From NCBI GenBank assembly GCA_045579705.1, contig JAZNMP010000010.1, positions 1 through 39,403 on the forward strand: DNA of 39,403 nt. The letters run 5' to 3'. This document shows, one piece after another, positions 17,680 to 26,567 of the stretch; within the stretch, counting starts at the first letter, position 1, and every line of letters begins with the position of its first letter. The position numbers were made by a program, and so were the translations under genes. The notes below the pieces were generated by a model that saw only the letters and a program-made list of their open reading frames with translations, was not told the DNA's origin and ran no database searches. Origin of the DNA: Lachnocurva sp045579705 (GTDB taxonomy: Bacteria > Bacillota > Clostridia > Lachnospirales > Lachnospiraceae).

Positions 17680-18375
17680 ATGGACAATTCGAATATGAAC
17701 CCAAATATGAACCCAAATATGAATCCAAATATGAACCCAATGGGCTACGGTGTGCAGAGACCGCCAAAGAAGAGTAATACCGGTGTTTGGATTGCGGTTA
17801 TCATATCTATTGCGCTGATCGCAATCATCGCTGCATATCTCTTCTTTTCAAATAATGGTTCATTTAAGCGTGACAAATATAAAGAGAATACTTTTATTGA
17901 GTATTCAGGAGCGCTTATGAAACTCGAGCAGTGCATCAATGACAAAAGTGAGTCGATGGAAGACTGGTGTGCTGTAATGTATCCTCGTACACTCTATGAG
18001 CAGTATGCATCAAAAGCAAAGATGTTTGGCTTTAGTATCGATTCTTACACTTCATCTATGTTTGATTCTCTGTATGGAAAGATAGATGACAGCGTTGGTG
18101 CCTTTACCTGCAAGATCTCTGTGGTTTCTGATTCAGATGTCAGCGAGATTGAACTCGATGAACTAAATGACGGTATCGAGGAGCTGTTTGAAAGCATGGA
18201 TTTGGATGACGATATGGAATATGAAATCACCGAGGCAAAGAATGTCAGAGTGAAGTTCACCATAGATGGTGAGAAGAAGAACTTCTCAAAAGAAACTACA
18301 GTTATGCTTTATAAATATGGTGACGAGTGGTACATAAATCCAAATTCATTAAAGAATCTAAAGAACGAAGTTTAA
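17680..18375 (+). CDS. Membrane-anchored extracytoplasmic protein with NMNP repeats
   Basis: A 231-residue protein that I cannot assign to a family. Residues 5-20 are four copies of Asn-Met-Asn-Pro, encoded by four near-identical 12-base units (17692-17739). A short basic stretch and one transmembrane helix (about 35-55, VWIAVIISIALIAIIAAYLF) follow. The remaining 175 residues are hydrophilic and acidic and probably lie outside the cell. The region DELNDGIEELFESMDLDDD is notably acidic. The fold may be a lipoprotein-like or NTF2-like domain, but this is a guess. The ATG has AGGAGGAAG upstream. The 12-base spacing to azlD suggests co-transcription rather than a shared function. Confidence 0.75.
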   Translation: MDNSNMNPNMNPNMNPNMNPMGYGVQRPPKKSNTGVWIAVIISIALIAIIAAYLFFSNNGSFKRDKYKENTFIEYSGALMKLEQCINDKSESMEDWCAVMYPRTLYEQYASKAKMFGFSIDSYTSSMFDSLYGKIDDSVGAFTCKISVVSDSDVSEIELDELNDGIEELFESMDLDDDMEYEITEAKNVRVKFTIDGEKKNFSKETTVMLYKYGDEWYINPNSLKNLKNEV

Positions 18376-18388
18376 CTCAGTCGGCGCG

Positions 18389-18480
18389 CAAGACTCGCGA
18401 GCAAGTCTTGACATATTTAGACCGTAGATACAGGAAACGTCCCTTTAATTCGGGATGAAAACTGTATCGCGGTCTTTTGT
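18389..18480 (+). terminator. Two consecutive hairpins after the NMNP gene
   Basis: CAAGACT (18389-18395) pairs with AGTCTTG (18404-18410). Directly after it is a three-step stem: AGACCG (18419-18424) with CGGTCT (18470-18475), ATACAG (428-433) with CTGTAT (462-467), and TCCC (440-443) with GGGA (452-455). TTTTGT follows at 18475. The second structure with its T-rich end probably terminates the transporter operon, but its multi-step form is larger than a plain terminator. Confidence 0.55.
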
Positions 18481-18584
18481 GGTTTTTAGGAACTTTTTTC
18501 TTAAAAAATTTAAAGAAAATAAAGGAAATCTAAAACAGATTAGTAATTATATTTATGGAGAGTTGTTTTGAAAGGGGATTAGCT

Positions 18585-19607
18585 TTGGAAGAAATTACAA
18601 TCCGCGAACAGATTGAGATGATGGAAGAAAGGACTCTGAGCGAGTATGCGACACATAATCGTGATTCTCGCGGCAGAGACAGGGAAGAGGAAGAATGTGA
18701 TATTCGACCTATGTTCCAGCGTGACAGAGATCGAATCTTGCACTGTAAAGCATTCCGTCGTCTAAAGAACAAGACACAGGTATTTCTAACTCCGCTCGGA
18801 GATCATTATAGAACCCGATTATCACATACCCTCGAGGTATCACAGAATGCGAGAACTATAGCTCGTGCACTTCGTCTGAACGAGGATTTGACGGAGGCGA
18901 TAGCTTTAGGACACGATCTCGGACATACTCCTTTCGGTCATTCCGGAGAGAAGGTATTAAACGAGCTCGTGGCTGGTGGCTTCGTGCACAGTGAACAAAG
19001 TGTGCGTATCGTCGAGCTTCTGGAAAAAGATGGTAAAGGACTTAATCTTACCTGGGAAGTTAGAGATGGAATTAAGAATCATAGGACGTCTTCTATGCCA
19101 GCTACTCCAGAGGGAAAGGTGGTACGTCTTTGTGACAAGATAGCCTATGTAAACAGTGATATGGATGATGCGATTCGAGCAGAAATCCTATCTGAGGAAG
19201 ATATTCCGCTTGAGATTCGAAAGACTCTCGGAATGTCAGTAAAGAAACGTCTGAATACCTTGATTCATGATGTTATTATCTCCAGTGCAAATACACCTGA
19301 TATTCATATGTCTGAGGAGATAGACGAAGCACTTAGTGAACTTCGTAAATTTATGTTTAAGACAGTCTATACGAATCCTGTAGCGAAGGGCGAAGAAGTA
19401 AAAGCTAAACGTATGATTCGTGAGCTGTTTAAATACTATATGCAGAATCCGGAAGATATGCCGGAGAAATTCATCCGTATGACGGATGGTGGTACACCGA
19501 TTGATCGTGTTATCGCTGATTATATCGCGGGTATGACAGATCAGTATGCGGTTACTAAATTCAACGAATACTTCATGCCAAAGGCATGGGAGGTTGATGG
19601 CTACTAA
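18585..19607 (+). CDS. dgt: dGTPase-like HD-domain nucleotide triphosphohydrolase
   Basis: A 340-residue HD-superfamily enzyme of the dGTPase type, which releases tripolyphosphate from dNTPs. Visible motifs are the N-terminal RDRDRILHCKAFRRLKNKTQ, YRTRLSHTLEVSQ (metal His), the HD pair in GHDLGHTPFGHSG, and later LCDKIAYVNSDMDDA. I start it at TTG 18585, with AAAGGGG seven bases upstream; the ATG at 18555 has no usable site. It precedes dnaG by 30 bases, an arrangement common in Clostridia where this gene, primase and the sigma factor form one operon. Real substrate specificity cannot be read here. Confidence 0.9.
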   Translation: MEEITIREQIEMMEERTLSEYATHNRDSRGRDREEEECDIRPMFQRDRDRILHCKAFRRLKNKTQVFLTPLGDHYRTRLSHTLEVSQNARTIARALRLNEDLTEAIALGHDLGHTPFGHSGEKVLNELVAGGFVHSEQSVRIVELLEKDGKGLNLTWEVRDGIKNHRTSSMPATPEGKVVRLCDKIAYVNSDMDDAIRAEILSEEDIPLEIRKTLGMSVKKRLNTLIHDVIISSANTPDIHMSEEIDEALSELRKFMFKTVYTNPVAKGEEVKAKRMIRELFKYYMQNPEDMPEKFIRMTDGGTPIDRVIADYIAGMTDQYAVTKFNEYFMPKAWEVDGY

Positions 19608-19637
19608 TTAAAGCTAGATTTTAGAAAGAGTTTGACT

Positions 19638-21440
19638 ATGCCTAGATATCCTGAAGATGTCATCGAAGAGGTCAGATCCCGTTCTGACATCGTCGATGTA
19701 ATTCAAAGATATGTACAACTAAAGAAAAAAGGCTCTTCTTATTTTGGACTTTGTCCTTTTCATAATGAAAAATCACCTTCTTTTTCCGTATCACGTGATA
19801 AGCAGATGTTCTACTGTTTCGGATGCGGTGTAGGAGGAAATGTCTTTACTTTTCTTATGAATTACGAGAATCTCACATTTCCGGAAGCGGTAGCAGAACT
19901 CGCAAAGGAATGTGGTATCAAACTTCCAGAACACGAAGAAACTGAAGCAGATCGCGCGCGAAATCGAAAGCGTGACAGGATGTTCCTCCTCCAGAAAGAG
20001 GCGGCGACATTCTATTACACTATGCTTCGTTCTAAAACGGGTGAGAGAGCGCTTTCCTACTTTAAGCAGAGAGGACTGTCCGAAGAAACTATCGTGAAAT
20101 TCGGACTCGGGGCTTCTGATCAGTATGGAAAGAATCTCCACAAATATCTCGCACAAAAAGGCTTCTCAAATCAGGAAATGATGGACAGCGGTCTCATCAA
20201 ATATTCGGAGGCGAGAGGTTTTGAGGATAGATTTTTCAACCGTGCAATGTTCCCGATTATGGATGCTCAGAAGAGAGTCTGTGGTTTCGGTGGTCGAGTT
20301 ATGGGCGACGGAGAGCCGAAATATCTAAATTCACCTGAGACTGAAATATTTGACAAAGGAACCATTCTGTATGGAATGCACCTCGCACGTAGAACCCGTA
20401 GAGATTTCTTTATCCTCTGTGAAGGATATATGGATGTTATCTCTATGCATCAGGCGGGATTTGATAATACAGTCGCATCCCTAGGAACCGCGCTCACGCA
20501 GAAGAACGCGCTCGCACTGAAACGCTATCGAAAGAACATATATTTAAGCTATGACAGTGATGGAGCTGGTGTGAAGGCAGCACTTCGTGCGATCGGTATC
20601 TTTAACCAGATCGGAGTTCCGACGAAGGTTATCAATATGCGTCCGTACAAAGATCCGGATGAATTCATAAAGAATCTCGGTGCTGAGGAGTATGAAAAAA
20701 GAATAGCTGAAGCGGAGAACAGCTTCCTCTATTCAATCCGAATGCATGAGACAGATTTCGATTTAAGAGATCCGGGTGGAAAGACAGAGTTTCAGAAGTA
20801 TATGGCTGACAGGCTGCTCGAGTTCGAGGAAGAAATCGAGAGAAATAACTATATGGCAGCACTTTGTCAGAAATACAATATCTCGATGGATTCATTCAGA
20901 ATGCTCGTCGCACATGAGGCGGCAAAGGGTATAAACGAACGGCCGGCTACAAAGATAGACGGCGGCACAGAACGTGTCGTAGATGACAAGCCAAAGAAAG
21001 AACGAATGAATGCAAAGAATGGAATGTTGCAGTCAGAGAGATTGCTCCTGTCCTGGATAGCATCCAGCAGTTCTATATTTAACCAGCTGAAAGAATATCT
21101 CTCACCAGATGACTTCTGTGAAGGCATACATAAAGAGGTTGCGCAGTATATTTTTTCAGAAATGGAAGCGGAAAAACAGCCGGATCCGGCGGCTCTCGTG
21201 GATAAATACAGTGATCCTGAGGATCAGAAAGATATAGCCAGAATCTTCCATACGGAAGAGGCTTTGAAGGCGGATGCGGACAAGAGCAAGGCGATTTCTG
21301 AGACTTTGATAAAGATAAAGAAAGCTACTATCGAAAGAGAAAACGAAGCTATGGATCCGGGTGATCCTAATCTGTTTAAGAAGAAGATAGAAGATAGACG
21401 TTTTATCGACCAGATAGAAAAACTTAGAATAAATGTGTAG
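19638..21440 (+). CDS. dnaG: DNA primase DnaG
   Basis: This enzyme makes RNA primers at the replication fork with the DnaB helicase. In order there are a CHC2-type zinc-binding domain (CPFH... and FYCFGCG, about 38-65), the RNA polymerase core, a TOPRIM segment with the catalytic Glu in CEGYMDV (near 260) and acidic SYDSDGAG (near 304-311), and a C-terminal helical helicase-binding region of about 150 residues. At 600 residues it has the usual length. The ATG at 19638 has AGAAAGAG upstream; the TTG six bases earlier is less likely. It lies 12 bases before rpoD. Confidence 0.97.
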   Translation: MPRYPEDVIEEVRSRSDIVDVIQRYVQLKKKGSSYFGLCPFHNEKSPSFSVSRDKQMFYCFGCGVGGNVFTFLMNYENLTFPEAVAELAKECGIKLPEHEETEADRARNRKRDRMFLLQKEAATFYYTMLRSKTGERALSYFKQRGLSEETIVKFGLGASDQYGKNLHKYLAQKGFSNQEMMDSGLIKYSEARGFEDRFFNRAMFPIMDAQKRVCGFGGRVMGDGEPKYLNSPETEIFDKGTILYGMHLARRTRRDFFILCEGYMDVISMHQAGFDNTVASLGTALTQKNALALKRYRKNIYLSYDSDGAGVKAALRAIGIFNQIGVPTKVINMRPYKDPDEFIKNLGAEEYEKRIAEAENSFLYSIRMHETDFDLRDPGGKTEFQKYMADRLLEFEEEIERNNYMAALCQKYNISMDSFRMLVAHEAAKGINERPATKIDGGTERVVDDKPKKERMNAKNGMLQSERLLLSWIASSSSIFNQLKEYLSPDDFCEGIHKEVAQYIFSEMEAEKQPDPAALVDKYSDPEDQKDIARIFHTEEALKADADKSKAISETLIKIKKATIERENEAMDPGDPNLFKKKIEDRRFIDQIEKLRINV

Positions 21441-21452
21441 AAGGAGACTCTA

Positions 21453-22637
21453 ATGGCAGAGAAGAAAACAACAAAGAAGACAGAGGGTGCAAAGCTTTCA
21501 AAGAAGGAAGAAATCAGACTCGAGATGGATAAGCGTCTGGCTGACCTTCTCGAGATTGCAAAAAAGAATAACAATGAGCTTACATACCTTCAGATAAACC
21601 AGGCTTTTACTGGAATGAAGCTTCGCGATGCACAGTTTGACTATATTCTCGAGTTCTTTGAGAAGAACCAGATTACTATGAACAAAACTGAAGTTCCAGA
21701 AGGTATGGATATCGATGCTGACCTCGATGTGGATGATGACGGATTCATCCCTTCAGAGGAAGATGAAATCGATGCTGCTGATATCGACCTCTCTGTTCCA
21801 GAAGGAATCAGCGTAGAGGATCCTGTTAGAATGTATCTGAAGGAAATCGGTAAGGTTAACCTGCTTACAGCTGACGAGGAAATCGAGCTCGCAAAGAGAA
21901 TGGAAATGGGAGATGAGCTTGCAAAGAAGAGACTTGCGGAAGCAAACCTGAGACTCGTAGTTTCTATCGCAAAGAGATATGTAGGACGTGGAATGCAGTT
22001 TTTGGATTTGATCCAGGAAGGTAACCTCGGTCTGATTAAGGCTGTAGAGAAGTTCGACTATACAAAGGGGTACAAATTCTCAACATACGCTACATGGTGG
22101 ATTCGTCAGGCTATCACACGTGCGATCGCTGACCAGGCTAGAACTATCCGTATTCCTGTTCATATGGTTGAGACTATCAATAAGCAGATCAGAGTATCCC
22201 GACAGCTCCTTCAGGAATTAGGACGTGAGCCTTCTCCAGAAGAAATCGCTGCGAAGATGGATATTTCTGTAGACAGAGTTCGTGAGATTATGAAGATTTC
22301 TCAGGAACCGGTTTCTCTCGAAACACCTATCGGTGAAGAGGAAGATTCACATCTTGGAGATTTCATCCAGGATGAGAACGCACCTGTACCAGCTGATGCT
22401 GCTACATTTACTATGCTTCGTGAGCAGCTTGAAGAAGTTCTCGGAACACTTACAGAGAGAGAGCAGAAGGTTCTCGTACTTCGTTTCGGTCTCGAGGACG
22501 GACGTAGCCGTACACTTGAAGAAGTTGGTAAGGAATTCAATGTAACACGTGAGCGTATTAGACAGATCGAGGCAAAGGCTCTTAGAAAGCTTCGTCACCC
22601 AAGTCGCTCTAGAAAGTTGAAGGATTACCTTGAGTAA
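21453..22637 (+). CDS. rpoD: Primary sigma factor (sigma-A/RpoD)
   Basis: This is the housekeeping sigma factor that directs RNA polymerase to -35/-10 promoters (394 residues). It contains a Lys-rich start, a short region 1.1-like segment, acidic linker (about 85-115), region 1.2 (DPVRMYLKEIGKVNLLTADE), region 2 with the -10 recognition helix (YATWWIRQAITRAIADQ), region 3, and region 4.2 (RTLEEVGKEFNVTRERIRQI). The size is typical of Firmicutes. It has a strong AGAAGGAGA ribosome binding site. The promoters seen in this window fit its consensus. The stop overlaps the start of trmK. Confidence 0.97.
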   Translation: MAEKKTTKKTEGAKLSKKEEIRLEMDKRLADLLEIAKKNNNELTYLQINQAFTGMKLRDAQFDYILEFFEKNQITMNKTEVPEGMDIDADLDVDDDGFIPSEEDEIDAADIDLSVPEGISVEDPVRMYLKEIGKVNLLTADEEIELAKRMEMGDELAKKRLAEANLRLVVSIAKRYVGRGMQFLDLIQEGNLGLIKAVEKFDYTKGYKFSTYATWWIRQAITRAIADQARTIRIPVHMVETINKQIRVSRQLLQELGREPSPEEIAAKMDISVDRVREIMKISQEPVSLETPIGEEEDSHLGDFIQDENAPVPADAATFTMLREQLEEVLGTLTEREQKVLVLRFGLEDGRSRTLEEVGKEFNVTRERIRQIEAKALRKLRHPSRSRKLKDYLE

Positions 22638-23367
22638 GAATAGTGCCTTCGGCCTGAGTGATAGACTTCAGGCTATCTATAATATGATTCCAGAAGGTGG
22701 AGTGCTTTGTGATGTGGGAACGGACCATGGGTTTCTTCCCATATCACTTTGTTTAGATGGACGTATCGAGGGCGCGCTCGCTATGGACCTAAGAGAGGGA
22801 CCACTCTCTCGAGCTCGTGAGCACGTAGCTCAGTACCATCTCGAGGATAGAATCGAAACCAGACTTTCCGATGGACTGAAGGAAGTTAAAGTCGGAGAAT
22901 GTGACAGAGTCTCTATCTCCGGTATGGGCGGTAGAACGATGCAGGATATCCTAAAGATGAGAATGGATGTGGCAAAGAGTGTAGACTATCTGCTCCTACA
23001 GCCACAGTCAGAAATCCCAGAGTTCAGAAACTTTCTGTATGAGGAAGAATTCGAAATCTTAAAAGAGGATTGCATATTTGAGGATGGCAAGTTTTACTTC
23101 TTAATACTCGCATGTCCTTCGGAAAAAGCACCTTCAGATTCAAAATACAAAACTATCGATTCACTGGAAAGTTATTTCGGACCGGATCTCCTCGCTACGA
23201 AGAACCCTGTATTAAAGGAGTTCATCATTAAAGAGGTAAAGGTCGCAGAATACGTGCTTTCTAATTTGAGTAAGGCTGCCGATACTGAGAAGAATCGTGA
23301 GAGTAAAGAGAAACAGAAACAGTATCTCGAAATACTCGAGGCAGCGCGCGGGGTATTAGATATATGA
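22630..23367 (+). CDS. trmK: tRNA (adenine-22-N1)-methyltransferase TrmK
   Basis: An SAM-dependent enzyme that methylates adenine 22 in the D-loop of certain tRNAs. The SAM-binding segment GVLCDVGTDHGFLPISL (about 19-35) and the motif ISGMGGRTMQDIL (near 97) are hallmarks of the TrmK family. A helical C-terminal part follows, giving a normal total of 245 residues. The start is TTG 22630 inside the last codons of rpoD. The next gene begins at its stop with ATGA. The rpoD-trmK-Nif3-like order is widely conserved in Firmicutes. Confidence 0.92.
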   Translation: MSKNSAFGLSDRLQAIYNMIPEGGVLCDVGTDHGFLPISLCLDGRIEGALAMDLREGPLSRAREHVAQYHLEDRIETRLSDGLKEVKVGECDRVSISGMGGRTMQDILKMRMDVAKSVDYLLLQPQSEIPEFRNFLYEEEFEILKEDCIFEDGKFYFLILACPSEKAPSDSKYKTIDSLESYFGPDLLATKNPVLKEFIIKEVKVAEYVLSNLSKAADTEKNRESKEKQKQYLEILEAARGVLDI

Positions 23368-24143
23368 AGATGAGAGAATTAGAGTGTGAGCTTATGACTC
23401 TCGCTGATTTGAAATATGCAGAAGACTGGGATAATTCAGGTCTTCAGTGTGGAAATCGTGATAAAGAGATTCAAAGAGTCTTTATCGCTCTCGATGCTAC
23501 GAACGAGGTTATCGATCAGGCTATAGAGTTTGGAGCGGATCTACTACTGACACATCATCCACTTATCTTTAGTCCTCTTTCTTCGATAGATAGAGATGAC
23601 TATATCGGAAAGAGAATCTACCGTCTGATCCAGAATGACATCGTGCTATATGCTATGCATACGAACTTCGATGTATGCTGTATGAGAGAAGCTCTCGACA
23701 GTCGAATCGGGTTAGAGGATGTTAGACCATTAGAGCTCCTTCCGGGATACACAGATAAAGGTATCGGTTCTGTAGGAACTCTGGAAACTGAGGTGAGCTT
23801 GCAGAGTTTGATGGATAGGATCCTGGAGCGCTTCGGTATTTCAAATGTAAAACTCTTTGGAAATCCTGATACTCGAGTTCGTAAGGTTGGAGTCCTGGGT
23901 GGCTCTGGAAAGAGTGAAATCGACCTGGCAGTAGAGGCAGGTTGTGACGTATATATTTCAGGAGATATCGACCATCACAGTGGAATAGATGCTCTGGAAA
24001 AAGGAATCTCTGTAATCGATGCGGGACACTATGGCTTAGAGCATGTTTTTTCTGAATATATGCGCGAATATCTTGAATCTAAATTTAAAGATATAGAAAT
24101 TTCACTTGAAATTAAGCATGAACCGTATTTAGTATATAAATAG
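23364..24143 (+). CDS. Nif3-like dinuclear metal-centre protein
   Basis: A member of the NIF3/YqfO family (259 residues), sometimes annotated as GTP cyclohydrolase 1 type 2, whose true role is unsettled. Metal ligands are visible: LLLTHHPLIF (near 67-76), the Asp in AMHTNFDV (near 103) and the late motif DAGHYGLEH (near 225) with its His and Glu. It lacks the roughly 100-residue insertion seen in the Bacillus YqfO form. Translation is coupled to trmK by a 4-base overlap. Confidence 0.9.
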   Translation: MKMRELECELMTLADLKYAEDWDNSGLQCGNRDKEIQRVFIALDATNEVIDQAIEFGADLLLTHHPLIFSPLSSIDRDDYIGKRIYRLIQNDIVLYAMHTNFDVCCMREALDSRIGLEDVRPLELLPGYTDKGIGSVGTLETEVSLQSLMDRILERFGISNVKLFGNPDTRVRKVGVLGGSGKSEIDLAVEAGCDVYISGDIDHHSGIDALEKGISVIDAGHYGLEHVFSEYMREYLESKFKDIEISLEIKHEPYLVYK

Positions 24144-24201
24144 ATCTACATAGAAAATGTTTGTTACTTAGTTTGTGGCATTTTGAAAGGGTGGTTTTCT
24201 T

Positions 24202-25866
24202 ATGGAAGATATAAAGGATTTAAATGTAATCGTAGATGGCAGAGAGGAAAAAGTACGCCTGGGCTGTACTTTTCAGGAGCTTGCAAAGAAAGACCAGCAT
24301 TTCTATGGTGAGGATATATTACTGGCGAAAGTAGGAAACAAACTTTACGAATTGCCACGTAAGATTCCTGGTGACTGCAATATTGAATTTCTGACTGGCT
24401 TAGATACAAACGGTCGACGTACGTACAGACGTAGTGTGGTTCTGCTCATGCAGAAGGCGCTCGACAATATGTATCCTGGAGAGAATCCTGATGTAAATAT
24501 CAGACATAGTCTGGATCAGGGTTATTACTGTATGCTGGTTTCAGATCACAAGGTTAACGCCGAATTCTTAAAGAAGCTTAAAGCTGAGATGAATCGTCTC
24601 GTTAAGCAGGATCTTCCTCTGAAAAAGTATTCCATTCATACAGACGATGCCAGACGTATCTTCCATGAAGAGAGACTCTATGACAAAGAGAGACTGCTTC
24701 GCTACAGAACCAGCTCAAATATCAATGTTTATGATCTCGACGGCTGTCTGGATTATTTCTATGGATATATGGTTCCTTCGACAGGCTATCTAAAGGTGTT
24801 TGATTTGAAGCTGTATGACGAAGGCTATATGCTTCTATTCCCATACCGCGATATGAAGAAAGTGGCACCATTTGAGCCTTCACAGAAACTTTTTTCAATC
24901 CAGAAGAAATCAGCTGACTGGAGTGAACTCATGAACATTCCAACAGTAGGTGCTCTGAATGATGTCATTTCAAGCGGAAAGTCGCTTCAGACTATCCTCA
25001 TGCAGGAGGCGCTTATGGAGCAGCGTATCGGCAAGCTCGCTGAGGAAATCGCTCATCATGAGTCTGCGAAGTTCATCATGATAGCGGGACCTTCTTCATC
25101 AGGAAAGACGACTTTCTCGTATAGACTGTCTATTCAGCTGATGGCGCAGGGGCTAAAACCACATCCACTTTCACTCGATGACTATTATATCGACCGGGAC
25201 AAGATGATACCGGGACCTGATGGTAAACTCGACCTCGAGAGTATCGATGGTATCGATATCGAGCAGTTTAACAAGGATATGACGGCTCTTTTGAATGGGG
25301 AAGTAGTCGATATGCCTACCTTTAATTTTAAGCGTGGAAAGAGAGAGTATCGTGGAAAAAAGATGCAGCTCGGACCGGATGATGTACTCGTAATCGAAGG
25401 TATCCACGGCTTGAATGATAAACTGAGCTATACACTTCCTAAGGAAAGCAAGTTCAAGATTTATATATCTGCGCTGACACAGCTTAGTATCGATGAGCAC
25501 AACCCTCTGTCTACTACAGATGGACGTCTCATCCGTCGTATCGTTCGTGATGCCAGAACACGTGGTTCAAATGCTGAGGAAACACTCGGTATGTGGGACA
25601 GTGTTCGTGCTGGAGAGGAGAAGAACATCTTCCCGTTCCAGGAAAGCTGCGATGCGATGTTTAATTCAGCTTTAATTTATGAAATGTCTGTATTGAAGCT
25701 TTATGCAGTTCCACTTTTGATGGAAATCAAAGAGGATTCGCCTGCATATCCAGAGGCAAAGAGATTGCTTAAACTATTAGATTACTTCCTGCCTCTAGCT
25801 CCAGATGCAGTAAACAATACTTCTCTGCTTCGTGAATTCATCGGAGGATCAGTTCTGAAGGTGTGA
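24202..25866 (+). CDS. TGS-domain nucleoside kinase (uridine kinase-like)
   Basis: A 554-residue cytoplasmic protein that joins a threonyl-tRNA-synthetase-like N-terminal part to a uridine kinase/phosphoribulokinase-like kinase. Residues 1-60 form a TGS domain. A second editing-like domain follows (RHSLDQGYYCM..., about 95-200). The kinase begins near 295 with the P-loop GPSSSGKTTF, then SLDDYYIDRD, and later RLIRRIVRDARTRG, the phosphate-binding region of uridine kinases. No tRNA synthetase catalytic core is present. Family knowledge suggests phosphorylation of a pyrimidine nucleoside; substrate is not proven. ATG 24202 has GAAAGGGTGG upstream. Confidence 0.88.
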   Translation: MEDIKDLNVIVDGREEKVRLGCTFQELAKKDQHFYGEDILLAKVGNKLYELPRKIPGDCNIEFLTGLDTNGRRTYRRSVVLLMQKALDNMYPGENPDVNIRHSLDQGYYCMLVSDHKVNAEFLKKLKAEMNRLVKQDLPLKKYSIHTDDARRIFHEERLYDKERLLRYRTSSNINVYDLDGCLDYFYGYMVPSTGYLKVFDLKLYDEGYMLLFPYRDMKKVAPFEPSQKLFSIQKKSADWSELMNIPTVGALNDVISSGKSLQTILMQEALMEQRIGKLAEEIAHHESAKFIMIAGPSSSGKTTFSYRLSIQLMAQGLKPHPLSLDDYYIDRDKMIPGPDGKLDLESIDGIDIEQFNKDMTALLNGEVVDMPTFNFKRGKREYRGKKMQLGPDDVLVIEGIHGLNDKLSYTLPKESKFKIYISALTQLSIDEHNPLSTTDGRLIRRIVRDARTRGSNAEETLGMWDSVRAGEEKNIFPFQESCDAMFNSALIYEMSVLKLYAVPLLMEIKEDSPAYPEAKRLLKLLDYFLPLAPDAVNNTSLLREFIGGSVLKV

Positions 25867-25906
25867 TCCTGGTAAACAGAATCGCCTTTGGAATCAGCGT
25901 TTTCAC

Positions 25907-25935
25907 TTGAAACTATCGCGAACTAGGGTTATAAT
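25907..25935 (+). promoter_or_regulatory. Promoter of the RNase P RNA gene
   Basis: A -35 box TTGAAA (25907-25912), a 17-base spacer and a perfect -10 box TATAAT (25930-25935) put the start near 25942, exactly where the RNase P RNA fold begins. Confidence 0.85.
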
Positions 25936-25943
25936 CGAAATTC

Positions 25944-26290
25944 GGAAAAGCAGACCAGACGATCGCGGCCTGTATTTACAGGGTGAGGAAAGTCCGGGCT
26001 TCATAGGGCAGGGATGCCGGTTAACGGCCGGTGGAGGTGACTCCCAGGAAAGTGCAACAGAGACATAACCGCCCGCTGTGTTTATATAGCGAGTAAGGGT
26101 GAAAAGGCAGTGTAAGAGACTACCGTTCCGGTGGTAACATCGGAAGCAATGTAAACCCCATCCGAAGCAAGGCTTAATAGGAGCGTACGTGGCCCGCCAG
26201 CTCTAGGTTAGCCGCTTGAGATGATTGGCAACAGTCATTCTAGATAGATGATCGTCCAACGACATAACCCGGCTTATCGATCTGCTTTTC
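25944..26290 (+). ncRNA. rnpB: RNase P RNA, type A
   Basis: This is the catalytic RNA that cuts the 5' leader from tRNA precursors. Conserved blocks appear in order: GAGGAAAGTCCGGGC near 25983, GAAAGTGCAACAGAGA near 26047, GTAAGGGTGAAAAGG near 26093, GGTAACATCGGAAGC near 26132, and the 3' block AACCCGGCTTATC near 26267. The first and last segments pair as stem P1: AAAAGCAGA (25946-25954) with TCTGCTTTT (26281-26289). The order and spacing match the bacterial A type rather than the Bacillus B type. Ends are accurate to a few bases. Confidence 0.96.
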
Positions 26291-26307
26291 TATTAATATG
26301 AATATGT

Positions 26308-26346
26308 AAACTGCGATGAAATGTAATATTTTATCGCAGTTTTTTA
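26308..26346 (+). terminator. Terminator of rnpB
   Basis: AACTGCGAT (26309-26317) pairs perfectly with ATCGCAGTT (26333-26341), and the T run continues to 26346. It lies 18 bases after the RNase P RNA. Confidence 0.88.
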
Positions 26347-26425
26347 CGTCCTCGGATACTGTTTTTTTTCTAGTTTTGTTTACGGATGAAAATCGCGCAA
26401 AAATGCCTAGAATGTGGATAAAGTG

Positions 26426-26489
26426 TTGATATCTCGGGAATTCTGTTTATATAAAATGAAACTTTTATTAAATAGACTAATGGTCTATT
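26426..26489 (+). promoter_or_regulatory. Promoter and palindrome upstream of the DUF5685-like gene
   Basis: TTGATA (26426-26431) and TATAAA (26450-26455), 18 bases apart, form a reasonable sigma-A promoter with a start near 26462. A perfect inverted repeat AATAGAC/GTCTATT (26471-26477 and 26483-26489) lies about ten bases into the transcript. It could be an operator or an RNA hairpin. No regulator gene is nearby. Confidence 0.5.
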
Positions 26490-26567
26490 GTCAAAGGTAG
26501 TTTCGTAGAGTAATCTGTATAAGACGCTTAAGAAGTGCAGATTCTAAAGTTGTGATTTGGAGTATTA

